The notes under the pieces are model-generated. The model did not search any database, had not been told where the DNA came from, and saw only the letters and a list, made by a program, of their open reading frames with translations. Source: Euryarchaeota archaeon UBA39 (GTDB taxonomy: Archaea > Thermoplasmatota > Poseidoniia > Poseidoniales > Thalassarchaeaceae). Taken from it: a stretch of 6,436 nucleotides of DNA. Position numbers and translations under genes: made by a program. Position 1 is the stretch's first letter. Each line of letters begins with the position of its first letter. Location: positions 1-6,436 of the forward strand of contig DAQW01000049.1 in assembly GCA_002503045.1 (NCBI GenBank), read 5' to 3'. This document shows positions 1 to 6,089 of this stretch, in pieces.

Positions 1-1
1 A

Positions 2-292
2 CGAATAATTGCTGCTTCAGGAGTTCTCGCAGTTGAAATGGGATATATTTCCGAATCTGAAATGCCTACACTCCCGGGGCAGATTGCCTTAGATCCTGAA
101 CGAGTATCAGATGTTGTTGAAACTCTAAATGATGTTCTCGAATCATTTGGAAAGAAGCCTGCAAGAAGTGTTGAAGAATTAGATGAAATTGAGGCAGAAG
201 ATGTCAACGAAATTGAATCAGCAAGGAGAACGTTGGACTCTGCAGATGCGATCCTTGATAGACTAAGACAATTGGGCCAAGAAGGAGCATGA
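2..292 (+). CDS. C-terminal fragment of unrecognised protein (cut by left edge)
   Basis: The reading frame is open from the first complete codon to a TGA at 290-292, so this is most likely the last 96 codons of a longer gene. An in-frame ATG lies at 38, but its only purine-rich match (AGGAG at 19-23) is 14 nt away, too far for a normal Shine-Dalgarno site, and no stop precedes it; an internal methionine is more likely than a true start. The visible part begins with a small-residue, helix-like stretch (RIIAASGVLAVEMG), then a Pro/Gly turn (MPTLPG), then a strongly acidic, Glu/Asp-rich tail of about 65 residues predicted to be helical. I do not recognise the family and assign no function. Its stop codon directly abuts that of the convergent ATPase gene. 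Confidence 0.6.
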   Translation, partial: RIIAASGVLAVEMGYISESEMPTLPGQIALDPERVSDVVETLNDVLESFGKKPARSVEELDEIEAEDVNEIESARRTLDSADAILDRLRQLGQEGA

Positions 293-1531
293 TTAGTTTA
301 CTGTTGAGTGATACGTCTGAATTACTCTAGTAACCGATTCGATATCTCTGATGTCTCGATTGACTAAATCCGTTAGAATCTGTTCCTTTTGCCTTACAAC
401 TGCTTCAAAGTCAGCAGGAGTGCACCCCTTTGCAGTGCAGATAATTTCGCGAACTTTGCTTGGAACACCTGTTTCCACGATCTTTCCTTGACTAGCATCA
501 TATTTCCAAATTGGATTGAGCCGAGGTGTGTCTCCTTCCATTCCTGCAATTTCAGCAACTTCTGTAATCCTACGAATATTCTTACCACCTACATTGAGAC
601 GGGCTTGCATAATAATCAAATCTAATGCATTGAGCATTATTGCTGGAACACTCATTGGAGGATTGACTAGCCTCTTGACAGTTTCATTTGCAGTATTAGC
701 GTGAAGACTTCCAAACGAACCATCATGACCAGTATTCATTGCCATTAGCATTGTTGCAGCTTCTGGGCCACGAACTTCACCCACAATAACTCTATCAGGT
801 CGCATTCGAAGACTAGATTTCAAACATGCATTCATGTCAATTTCTGATGTACCATCTGGACGTTTGTCCCTAGTTTCCATCCTAAGCCAATGATCATGAT
901 AGATTTGGAGTTCAGCTGTATCTTCCACAGATAGAACACGATCAGACCATGGGACAAACATTCCAAGGCAGTTTAGAGTGGTAGTTTTACCAGAACCTGT
1001 ACCTCCTGCGATTACAAAATTTGCAGGTTTAGCACCTAGTCCATCTACCCATGTCCAAAACATGGCTGCTAATCTAGGAGAAACAGTGCCCCACTTAATC
1101 AAGTCAACAATAGTAATAGGATCCTCTCTAAATTTTCTAATTGTGAGAGTTGGACCATCAGGGGAAACTGGAGGAATTGTGCCATTTACTCGAGAACCAT
1201 CTGGAAGGCGCCCATCAAAAATAGGAACCATCCCTGGACCATCTCCAAGAGGAACTTCCGTATGTGAAGCGATATTCTTCGCGATTTGAATCCCTTCTTC
1301 ATCCTCAACCCAAATATTTGTCCGACACATCCCATGTTTCCTGTGAGCAATCTTCACGCATTGCTTGCCTCCATTATACATCACTTCCTCAAGATCATCA
1401 TCATCTAGTAGTACTTGGAGAACCCCATATGGATTCGCTGCTATCTGCCCATTATACTCATAGAAAGGCGTAGGATGACCTTCTTCACTGTAAACAATTA
1501 CATCGTCATATTGATCTATAATTTCTGCCAT
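293..1531 (-). CDS. tadA: TadA/VirB11/FlaI-family type IV pilus or secretion ATPase
   Basis: A 412-residue cytoplasmic hexameric ATPase of the type II/IV secretion superfamily, expected to power assembly of a pilus-like filament by acting on the membrane platform proteins encoded just upstream. The N-terminal domain (about residues 30-145) carries the family signature GRLPDGSRVNGTIPP (107-121) and TIRKF. The motor domain has Walker A GGTGSGKT at 176-183, the Asp box SVEDTAEL (201-208), Walker B/catalytic region RVIVGEVRG (247-255, with Glu252) and the His box GSLHANTANE around His277. All catalytic motifs look intact. Length is close to bacterial TadA/CpaF (about 400-450) and shorter than archaeal FlaI. 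The ATG lies 5 nt after GAGGGA, which overlaps the TGA of the preceding F-domain gene; the gap is 9 nt. It appears to be the last gene of the minus-strand block. Whether it serves a Tad-, Epd- or other pilus cannot be decided here. Confidence 0.93.
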   Translation of the reverse strand: MAEIIDQYDDVIVYSEEGHPTPFYEYNGQIAANPYGVLQVLLDDDDLEEVMYNGGKQCVKIAHRKHGMCRTNIWVEDEEGIQIAKNIASHTEVPLGDGPGMVPIFDGRLPDGSRVNGTIPPVSPDGPTLTIRKFREDPITIVDLIKWGTVSPRLAAMFWTWVDGLGAKPANFVIAGGTGSGKTTTLNCLGMFVPWSDRVLSVEDTAELQIYHDHWLRMETRDKRPDGTSEIDMNACLKSSLRMRPDRVIVGEVRGPEAATMLMAMNTGHDGSFGSLHANTANETVKRLVNPPMSVPAIMLNALDLIIMQARLNVGGKNIRRITEVAEIAGMEGDTPRLNPIWKYDASQGKIVETGVPSKVREIICTAKGCTPADFEAVVRQKEQILTDLVNRDIRDIESVTRVIQTYHSTVN

Positions 1532-1536
1532 TTGAA

Positions 1537-1542
1537 TCCCTC
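1537..1542 (-). promoter_or_regulatory. Ribosome binding site of tadA
   Basis: GAGGGA on the minus strand, 5 nt before the ATG at 1531. It overlaps the TGA stop (1541-1543) of the TadC-like gene, implying termination-reinitiation coupling. Confidence 0.65.
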
Positions 1543-2278
1543 AAAACATATTCCCTGCCATGATGTAAACACCCTGAAACAAGAGAGTAGATATCAACAT
1601 CCAAGTGGGCGCAGACCAGAGATATTGGCCAGTCCTACCCAACATTCTACCGCTAATTGCAACTGTTATTCCAGTTGCAGCAGCAGAGAATAGATAGAGG
1701 GCTTCTAAAGTTGAAGCCAATGGATAACCAGTAGAAGGAGGGGCGAAAATACCGACAATAAATCCAGTGATACAAGGTAGCATTAGACCCATCAAGACAA
1801 TCATTGTAAATGCTTGACCGAATACTTTCTCTTCTTTCAAACGCATTAACGAATTCAATTTCTCATATTCAATACTCATCCTGTAAGTTACTTCCTGTAA
1901 TGGTGCCTGTTGTTCAAGTGCAGCATCCAAGAGATTTACAACCCTTTGAACCAAAGCACTCCTCGACTCAAGAGCAAATTTTGCTAACGCAGCAGTAAAT
2001 GATGTGGCCTGAGCTCTGACAAGAGCTTGGTCCAATAAAGTCCCAGCAACATCATTACGAGATTTTGCAACATCTGCAAAGGCTTGTTCAAGACCTAAGC
2101 CCGCACCCAATTCCGCTGAAATTAATTCCATCATTTCTGGTAAAGCACCATCAATACTACTTCTTCTCCTAGACTCTAATGCTAAAGGAATCGCACCACC
2201 AATCCCAATAATTGCTAACGGCAGTAAAAACATGGCAGTTGGATTATCATTCAGACGTTCCATCAATTGCCAAAGCAT
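1541..2278 (-). CDS. TadC-like T2SSF (GspF) membrane platform protein
   Basis: A 245-residue integral membrane protein of the T2SSF/TadC type, part of the inner-membrane platform on which the pilus ATPase acts. Visible order: a hydrophobic segment at about 14-34, a basic turn (ESRRRSS, 35-41), a cytoplasmic helical F domain from about 43 to 150, with the TadC-like pattern ALPEMMELISAELGAGLGLEQAF, then hydrophobic segments at about 155-178, 188-208 and 220-241. This matches the TM - F domain - TM layout of TadC, although at 245 residues it is shorter than typical bacterial TadC (about 290-330). The ATG sits 8 nt after the TAG of the preceding F-domain gene and has a strong AGGTGAT site overlapping that stop, so translation is probably coupled. 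Its position directly before the ATPase supports a shared complex. Confidence 0.88.
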   Translation of the reverse strand: MLWQLMERLNDNPTAMFLLPLAIIGIGGAIPLALESRRRSSIDGALPEMMELISAELGAGLGLEQAFADVAKSRNDVAGTLLDQALVRAQATSFTAALAKFALESRSALVQRVVNLLDAALEQQAPLQEVTYRMSIEYEKLNSLMRLKEEKVFGQAFTMIVLMGLMLPCITGFIVGIFAPPSTGYPLASTLEALYLFSAAATGITVAISGRMLGRTGQYLWSAPTWMLISTLLFQGVYIMAGNMF

Positions 2279-2281
2279 AGA

Positions 2282-2288
2282 ATCACCT
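2282..2288 (-). promoter_or_regulatory. Ribosome binding site of TadC-like gene
   Basis: AGGTGAT on the minus strand, a 7-nt match to the complement of the archaeal 16S 3' end, 3 nt before the ATG at 2278. Its AG belongs to the TAG stop of the TadB-like gene. It is the strongest Shine-Dalgarno match in the window. Confidence 0.75.
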
Positions 2289-2853
2289 AGACCCCCGGGT
2301 CCCTAGTATGAGCCTTTAATCCAATCAATCCCATAGCAAAAACACAAAATGCCAAGCCTCCGAATGTAGCCATTCGAGCAACTCCTGGCCCAGGAACATC
2401 AATCAATCCAGATGCTCCCGCAAAAAGATATGGTGCAACAGCCATCAAAGGCAATACAATTGGGCCAAGCATTCCGACCGTCAGCAATGCGGTGGGCATC
2501 CCTTCAAGGGCCTCGATATACTTCATTATTCGATCTGTGCGCTCTTCTTCTTCACGGTCGGCTTGACGACGTAAATCTGAAATCAAATCGGTGTTTGATG
2601 TAACATTGGTTTTGAGAGTAGTAAGTAGACGTTTGTAACCGGTAGATTTGGTTCGAGAAGTGGCCTTGGTAAGTTCATCTTCGATTCTTTTACCTGATCG
2701 AACACCATCCATAATCTTCTCCATATCTCTACTGATAGCACCATAACCTCCTCGTGCGATATTAATCAAAACTGATTCAAGGCCTACTCCTGCTCCCAAT
2801 AGAACGTCAAAGGCACGTAAAGCAGCTAACAAATCTCTTTCTTCTGCCTCCAT
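2287..2853 (-). CDS. Short TadB-like T2SSF membrane platform protein
   Basis: A 188-residue protein with one T2SSF-type F domain. The cytoplasmic helical part begins almost at the N terminus (LLAALRAFDVLLGAGVGLE, 8-26) and continues through a charged helical region (about 45-115). Hydrophobic segments follow at about 117-146 and 160-180, with a short polar tail. The N-terminal membrane segments that usually precede the F domain in TadB (about 300 residues) are absent, so this is a compact version. It probably pairs with the TadC-like protein encoded 8 nt downstream, giving two single-F-domain subunits where archaeal FlaJ has two domains in one chain. The start ATG follows the preceding TAA by 2 nt and has AGAGG 7 nt upstream, inside the end of the previous gene. 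Nothing upstream in frame could supply the missing segments. Family call is good; the TadB versus TadC label is an inference from order. Confidence 0.82.
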   Translation of the reverse strand: MEAEERDLLAALRAFDVLLGAGVGLESVLINIARGGYGAISRDMEKIMDGVRSGKRIEDELTKATSRTKSTGYKRLLTTLKTNVTSNTDLISDLRRQADREEEERTDRIMKYIEALEGMPTALLTVGMLGPIVLPLMAVAPYLFAGASGLIDVPGPGVARMATFGGLAFCVFAMGLIGLKAHTRDPGV

Positions 2854-2855
2854 AA

Positions 2856-3200
2856 TTACGCCTCTGCATCTTCTACTAAAACCAATTCAACCTCGCCCGT
2901 TTCAGAATCATAAGTCATCTCCTGAATTGCCACAAGCATCTCTCTATCGATGAACGGATCGATGAAAGAAGGTTGGCCTGCTCGGAAAAGTCCTTCCAAA
3001 ACCTTGTATCCACGAGTATCTACTTGAAGACGAACAGTATACACTGCAGATTCTGATCCTTCATCTCTTAGATCATCCCCTTCTCCGCCTCGAACTAATT
3101 TGCGTTCAAGACGTCTTTTTATGTTGACAGAAACGTGACATCCCTCTAATTGCATCCACTCTCCGTCCATTGCGCGGATGAAGCAAGAGATGCCTGACAT
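2856..3200 (-). CDS. Unrecognised 114-residue protein between RPA and pilus genes
   Basis: I do not recognise this family. It has no membrane segment, signal peptide or cysteine cluster; Cys6 and Cys21 are its only cysteines. The pattern suggests a beta-rich domain: a strand around CFIRAMDGEWMQLEG (6-20), another in CHVSVNIKRR, a Gly/Asp loop GGEGDDLRDEG (38-48), strand YTVRLQVDT (54-62), a helix-like VLEGLFRAG (67-75), then hydrophobic strands around MLVAIQEMTY and VELVLVEDAEA. The order (strand, basic strand, GxGD...DxG loop, long strand, 'LFxxG' segment, final strands) loosely recalls beta-barrel phage-tail-like proteins, but this is only a visual impression. The ATG has AGGGA 5 nt upstream; no alternative start exists upstream before an in-frame stop. 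Its stop is 2 nt from the F-domain gene's ATG, so the two are almost certainly co-translated. A pilus-assembly accessory role is a context guess. Confidence 0.75.
   Translation of the reverse strand: MSGISCFIRAMDGEWMQLEGCHVSVNIKRRLERKLVRGGEGDDLRDEGSESAVYTVRLQVDTRGYKVLEGLFRAGQPSFIDPFIDREMLVAIQEMTYDSETGEVELVLVEDAEA
2861..2865 (-). promoter_or_regulatory. Ribosome binding site of TadB-like gene
   Basis: AGAGG on the minus strand, 7 nt before the ATG at 2853, embedded in the last codons of the 114-residue gene. It supports the short start, which makes this F-domain protein lack N-terminal membrane segments. Confidence 0.65.
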
Positions 3201-3259
3201 GTCTGTCCCTAGCCACTCACTGTAGACGTGGGGGCATCAAGGTATCGCATTATCGAGAC

Positions 3260-4198
3260 TCATAAAATCTCAAAGAAACCAAATTCTGGTTCTTGAATCA
3301 ATGCCTGTACATCTCGTAGATCATCAATGACCTCTTCTGCTGTTAACCGAACTACTCCAACACCAGAACAAACACGGATCAGTGTATCATAATCCACTGG
3401 AGATTCAGAGGCATTCAAACATTGCATTATTGCTTCTTTTGCCTTTTCTCTCGCTTCATCTCCTTCAAGATTTTCAATAGATTTTGAGGGGGCTGGGGCA
3501 ACATCATCAGATACCGAAGGGACATCCAAATTTTCTTCTGGAGGAGCAAGCCCTTCACTCATACTTATTGCACGCATAACTGCAACTTCGTAAACAGAAT
3601 CATCAATGTCTCCATAATGTTCTCTCGACTTGAGAATACCTGTGATAAGATCAGAAGGGATTCCTCCGGATTTGTAACTAGCCTCATTATTATCCAATTC
3701 GCGTGATTTTCTATGGGAATCTATTCTCCGCATTGTTGCGTCTGCAGTACGTGCCAACCAAACATGATAGCGATTTACATCAATTTCTCTGAATCCTTCA
3801 GCACGAATACTAGTAAAAACACCACCATCTTCAGTTTCATAATGTCTTGCACGTCCCAACATAAGAACTAGGAAACGATCTCCTCGCTCAAATCTAGCAA
3901 GTATTTCTTCAGCATCAGCATGCAATTCAGGTGAGAATGGAGTCACATCAAACATATGTAATCCGGTAGAATCTCGTAAACGGCCACGATATCCAGGGCC
4001 ACTTTCAGTATCTCTTCTCTCCATATTATCAATTACACCTGCCACTAACATCCTAGACGTCATAGCTCCGAGACGACTTACAACAAATGAAGGGTCAAAT
4101 TCCCCCTGCCCTACAATCGGCAATGAAGATTGAGAAAACTCAATTGCAAACATACGCAAAGCAGGCTGCCTCTGTCGATTAGATGAACCTGAAATCAA
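3260..4198 (-). CDS. RPA-associated protein (COG3390-like), OB fold plus winged helix
   Basis: Probable partner subunit of archaeal replication protein A, expected to act with it on single-stranded DNA. With the start chosen here it has 312 residues. The N-terminal motif RQPALRMFAIEF followed by VVSRLGAMTSRMLVAGVI resembles the conserved start of euryarchaeal RPA-associated proteins (R-x-P-A-x-R-x-F-A-x-E-F ... LGA-x-x-x-R-x-x-V-x-G-V). An OB-fold region spans about 30-150 (including YRGRLRDSTG and FLVLMLGRARHYE). A low-complexity acidic/proline linker follows (about 215-245), then a C-terminal helical domain like the winged helix of RPA32. The start is uncertain: TTG at 4198 overlaps the RPA stop as TTGA with a G-rich site just upstream; TTG at 4213 is also possible. 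The first ATG (4153) would cut off the conserved RQPALR motif, so I reject it. Family assignment is from pattern recall. Confidence 0.8.
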   Translation of the reverse strand: MISGSSNRQRQPALRMFAIEFSQSSLPIVGQGEFDPSFVVSRLGAMTSRMLVAGVIDNMERRDTESGPGYRGRLRDSTGLHMFDVTPFSPELHADAEEILARFERGDRFLVLMLGRARHYETEDGGVFTSIRAEGFREIDVNRYHVWLARTADATMRRIDSHRKSRELDNNEASYKSGGIPSDLITGILKSREHYGDIDDSVYEVAVMRAISMSEGLAPPEENLDVPSVSDDVAPAPSKSIENLEGDEAREKAKEAIMQCLNASESPVDYDTLIRVCSGVGVVRLTAEEVIDDLRDVQALIQEPEFGFFEIL

Positions 4199-4213
4199 AG
4201 GACCACCCCCCAA
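4195..4213 (-). promoter_or_regulatory. Overlap and start region of the RPA pair (TTGA, G6 run)
   Basis: On the minus strand the RPA gene ends in TGA (4197-4195). TTG at 4198 shares TG with that stop, giving a TTGA overlap of the same kind as ATGA coupling. A G6 run followed by TGG lies just upstream and may act as a ribosome-binding site. A second TTG at 4213 opens the same downstream frame. Confidence 0.5.
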
Positions 4214-5874
4214 GTCTCACGGACCTTAGATGCTAAATTAACTGGATCATTTGGTTTCTCTAAAACGGAATCAGGAAGCAACATTATACCTCGATCATCC
4301 ACAATAGCTCTTCCATTGATCTGTATTCTAATTCCAAACAATTTATCTTTAATTTCTTTAACGAAATTCGAACTACCTTCATCATTTATTCGACTTTGAA
4401 TTGTGGCCATATCTTGTTCTAAAAATTTCTCAGATGCTGCACGGCCAATCACGACATTTGCACTAGAAAGGCCATCGTCAATCACAAATCGAAGACGGAG
4501 ATCCTCAACACCTTCAACAACATCGTGTTCAGTACAAACTCCATCTCTCAATACACGTCGACATTCTGGGCATCGCAAAACAATACCACAATCTTCCCTA
4601 ATTACCAAAACATCTCCTTCTGTTTGAATCCCATCTCGAGAGCCGCTATTCCTTAATTCTCCAAGTGAAATCTCAACCACATGGGATTCTGGATCTATAT
4701 CTCCCCACGGTGATTCATCCAAGATTGTAACTTGTTTAGCGTCATCTACAGTAATATCAGGAGTACCTTGGAAGGCTCTAATCCTAGCCTCTTGAACTGA
4801 AACCACTTGACCCGGTTCGAGTTCAATTGGAGACCAAACAGTCATTTTACAACGCCCAGAAGGATCTAAAACACGTACACTTGTTAGACTACGTTCTTCA
4901 CCATCTCTCACAAAAGTTCGTGTTTCTATTGACTCTACTTGTACAGTAATATCTACTCCTCTCATACCATCTCGAATATCTTCGATTTTTGCACGATTCT
5001 GAGAGGATAACTCATCAGCATCTGGAAAAGATGCATCTCTAAACACCTCAATCTTTGTTCTGTCACTAAAATTAACTTCGGGAGTATCGCGAAATCGCCT
5101 GATATTAGCTCCTTCAAATCTCAATAGAGAACCCACTTCATGATTGAATTCACCCCAACAAAGAAAACTCATCTGACCCGAACTATCTGCAAGCCTACCT
5201 CGAACGATGTCGATAGTGCCACTTCCATCCTTCTTCACAATCTGATCAGGGCGAGAAGCAACAACTCTTGCCACTAATGAAACAGGACCTTCCATGGAGG
5301 AGGCTGTAGCCAAATCAACAGGGTCGGATGTAGGGATATTGGCTGCACTTCCTTCCTGAAGAACTACAACTCGTGAACTCTGATTTATGTTTAGTGAACG
5401 TTTTCCATTCCACTCATTTACAGATACACCTTCTAACCTAACTATAGAGCCAGGAGATAAATTCGAACTATGATTGCTCCAATCCTTGTAATCCCATCGT
5501 GTACTATTCTCATTGGAAAAGGGCAGATCTTCAATCCAACCAAATGCAATCTGTCTTTCTTCTCCAGACTTCATCTTCTGCATCCTAGGAGTATAAGTTA
5601 CTACAGTGACTTCGATTGTGATATTTCTATCATCTGAACCTAATTCAGAAAAACGTTCTACTTTCTTTGAAGTAACCATACTATCCATTCTAGATTGTAT
5701 TGAAGATTCAGAATCATTCTTCTGAAATCTCTTCATAATTGAACGAACTGCATCCTCCGGTTCAATTCTAAACTGTGTATGATATTTCTCAAATTCAACT
5801 CTAATCGCATCTCTATCTGCGTCTGGGACTTCAGTTAGAACCTGTTCAATGTATGTATCGTACTCATCTGTCAT
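4195..5874 (-). CDS. rpa: Replication protein A (RPA/COG1599), multiple OB folds and zinc finger
   Basis: A 559-residue archaeal single-stranded DNA-binding protein for replication, repair and recombination. The N-terminal helical segment (VEFEKYHTQFRIEPEDAVRSI, about 26-46) is the usual RPA lead-in. Then come repeated OB folds: OB-A about 74-173, OB-B about 190-278 (with GRLADSSGQMSFLCWGEF, Trp240), and OB-C about 300-387 (with VRVLDPSGRCKMTVWSP, Trp347). A fourth, zinc-containing region spans about 400-540 with Cys435, Cys438, Cys447 and His450 (C-x2-C-x8-C-x2-H), the C3H ligand type I recall for archaeal RPAs. The repeated 'D-x-S/T-G ... W' and 'R-x-F-x-x-T-P-x-(V/I)' patterns are diagnostic of the family. 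It appears complete. The ATG is preceded by a GGTGGAGA stretch about 9-10 nt upstream and a structured leader. It is the first gene of the minus-strand block, and its end overlaps the RPA-associated gene. Confidence 0.92.
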   Translation of the reverse strand: MTDEYDTYIEQVLTEVPDADRDAIRVEFEKYHTQFRIEPEDAVRSIMKRFQKNDSESSIQSRMDSMVTSKKVERFSELGSDDRNITIEVTVVTYTPRMQKMKSGEERQIAFGWIEDLPFSNENSTRWDYKDWSNHSSNLSPGSIVRLEGVSVNEWNGKRSLNINQSSRVVVLQEGSAANIPTSDPVDLATASSMEGPVSLVARVVASRPDQIVKKDGSGTIDIVRGRLADSSGQMSFLCWGEFNHEVGSLLRFEGANIRRFRDTPEVNFSDRTKIEVFRDASFPDADELSSQNRAKIEDIRDGMRGVDITVQVESIETRTFVRDGEERSLTSVRVLDPSGRCKMTVWSPIELEPGQVVSVQEARIRAFQGTPDITVDDAKQVTILDESPWGDIDPESHVVEISLGELRNSGSRDGIQTEGDVLVIREDCGIVLRCPECRRVLRDGVCTEHDVVEGVEDLRLRFVIDDGLSSANVVIGRAASEKFLEQDMATIQSRINDEGSSNFVKEIKDKLFGIRIQINGRAIVDDRGIMLLPDSVLEKPNDPVNLASKVRETWGVVL

Positions 5875-5906
5875 TTTTTCCAGTCTCCACCGGGGGGGTA
5901 AGAGGC

Positions 5907-5998
5907 CGCTCCAGCAAACACCGAGTCACTCCAAACATTGGAGAAAGGAGCGATGACTCGGCGTAATGATGCTGAAGTCTGGACACCTCATCGCCTCC
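5907..5998. repeat. Alternative pairing partners of the hairpin bulge
   Basis: The bulge segment GGAGCG (5947-5952) is complementary to CGCTCC (5907-5912), outside the hairpin; that pairing would form a pseudoknot with the stem at 5921-5961. The same bulge extended to GGAGCGATGA (5947-5956) is complementary to TCATCG-C-CTCC (5988-5998) with one unpaired C, which would disrupt the stem. Seen by eye; folding energies were not computed. Confidence 0.5.
5921..5961. repeat. Imperfect inverted repeat / hairpin upstream of rpa
   Basis: CCGAGTCA (5921-5928) is perfectly complementary to TGACTCGG (5954-5961). Directly inside, CTCCAA (5929-5934) pairs with TTGGAG (5938-5943), leaving a 3-nt loop and a one-sided 10-nt bulge (5944-5953). 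The 5' arm is thus 14 nt of continuous pairing. It lies 47-87 nt upstream of the rpa start codon and would be in its leader RNA if transcription begins further upstream. It could equally be an operator on DNA. No T-run follows on either strand, so it is not a typical terminator. Confidence 0.7.
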
Positions 5999-6002
5999 GG
6001 AG
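5995..6002. repeat. 8-bp palindrome CTCCGGAG
   Basis: A perfect palindrome in the divergent spacer between rpa and the hydrolase gene. It could be half of a regulator site or chance; its left half also takes part in the alternative pairing with 5947-5950. Confidence 0.3.
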
Positions 6003-6025
6003 AACTGAATGAATCACGACGGTTC

Positions 6026-6048
6026 TTGAATAATACTCTTGGAAAAAA
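6026..6048. promoter_or_regulatory. Candidate divergent promoter patch (AT-rich)
   Basis: The clearest AT-rich stretch in the spacer (TTGAATAATACTCTT then an A6 run). On the plus strand, AATAATACT centred near 6033 is about 30 nt before the in-frame ATG at 6063, the distance expected for an archaeal TATA box of a leaderless transcript. On the minus strand the same patch (AGTATTATT) would place rpa initiation near 6007, giving a leader of about 130 nt that includes the hairpin. Both are inferences; the match to a TATA box is weak. Confidence 0.3.
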
Positions 6049-6089
6049 CGACCGATGACATCATGACGAATAGGTGCATACGGAAACCA

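Noticed and set aside
389..1693. Plus-strand ORFs of 60-100 codons opposite the ATPase and TadC-like genes
   Set aside because: They lie antisense to genes with clear family motifs, overlap one another in different frames and have unlikely composition; they are shadows.
293..2853. Archaellum (fla/arl) operon
   Set aside because: The ATPase is of TadA length and motif style, and the platform is split into two short single-F-domain proteins rather than one FlaJ; no FlaH or archaellin is present.
3254..3271. Weak GAGA...TCTC inverted repeat at the end of the RPA-associated gene, considered as a terminator
   Set aside because: Only about 4 bp of pairing and no T-run follows in the minus-strand direction, so it does not support separating the RPA pair from the downstream genes.
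5901..6030. tRNA, 5S rRNA, SRP RNA or H/ACA guide RNA in the GC-rich spacer
   Set aside because: No T-loop GTTCRANNC, no cloverleaf, no SRP helix 8 sequence, no 5S core, and no ACA box after the stem; the bulge is one-sided rather than a pseudouridylation pocket.
5966..6058. A 30-codon plus-strand ORF in the divergent spacer, starting with two ATGs and ending shortly before the hydrolase gene
   Set aside because: No ribosome-binding site at a useful distance, an in-frame stop just upstream, no recognisable composition, and it overlaps the structured and promoter-like sequences. Chance is the simplest explanation.
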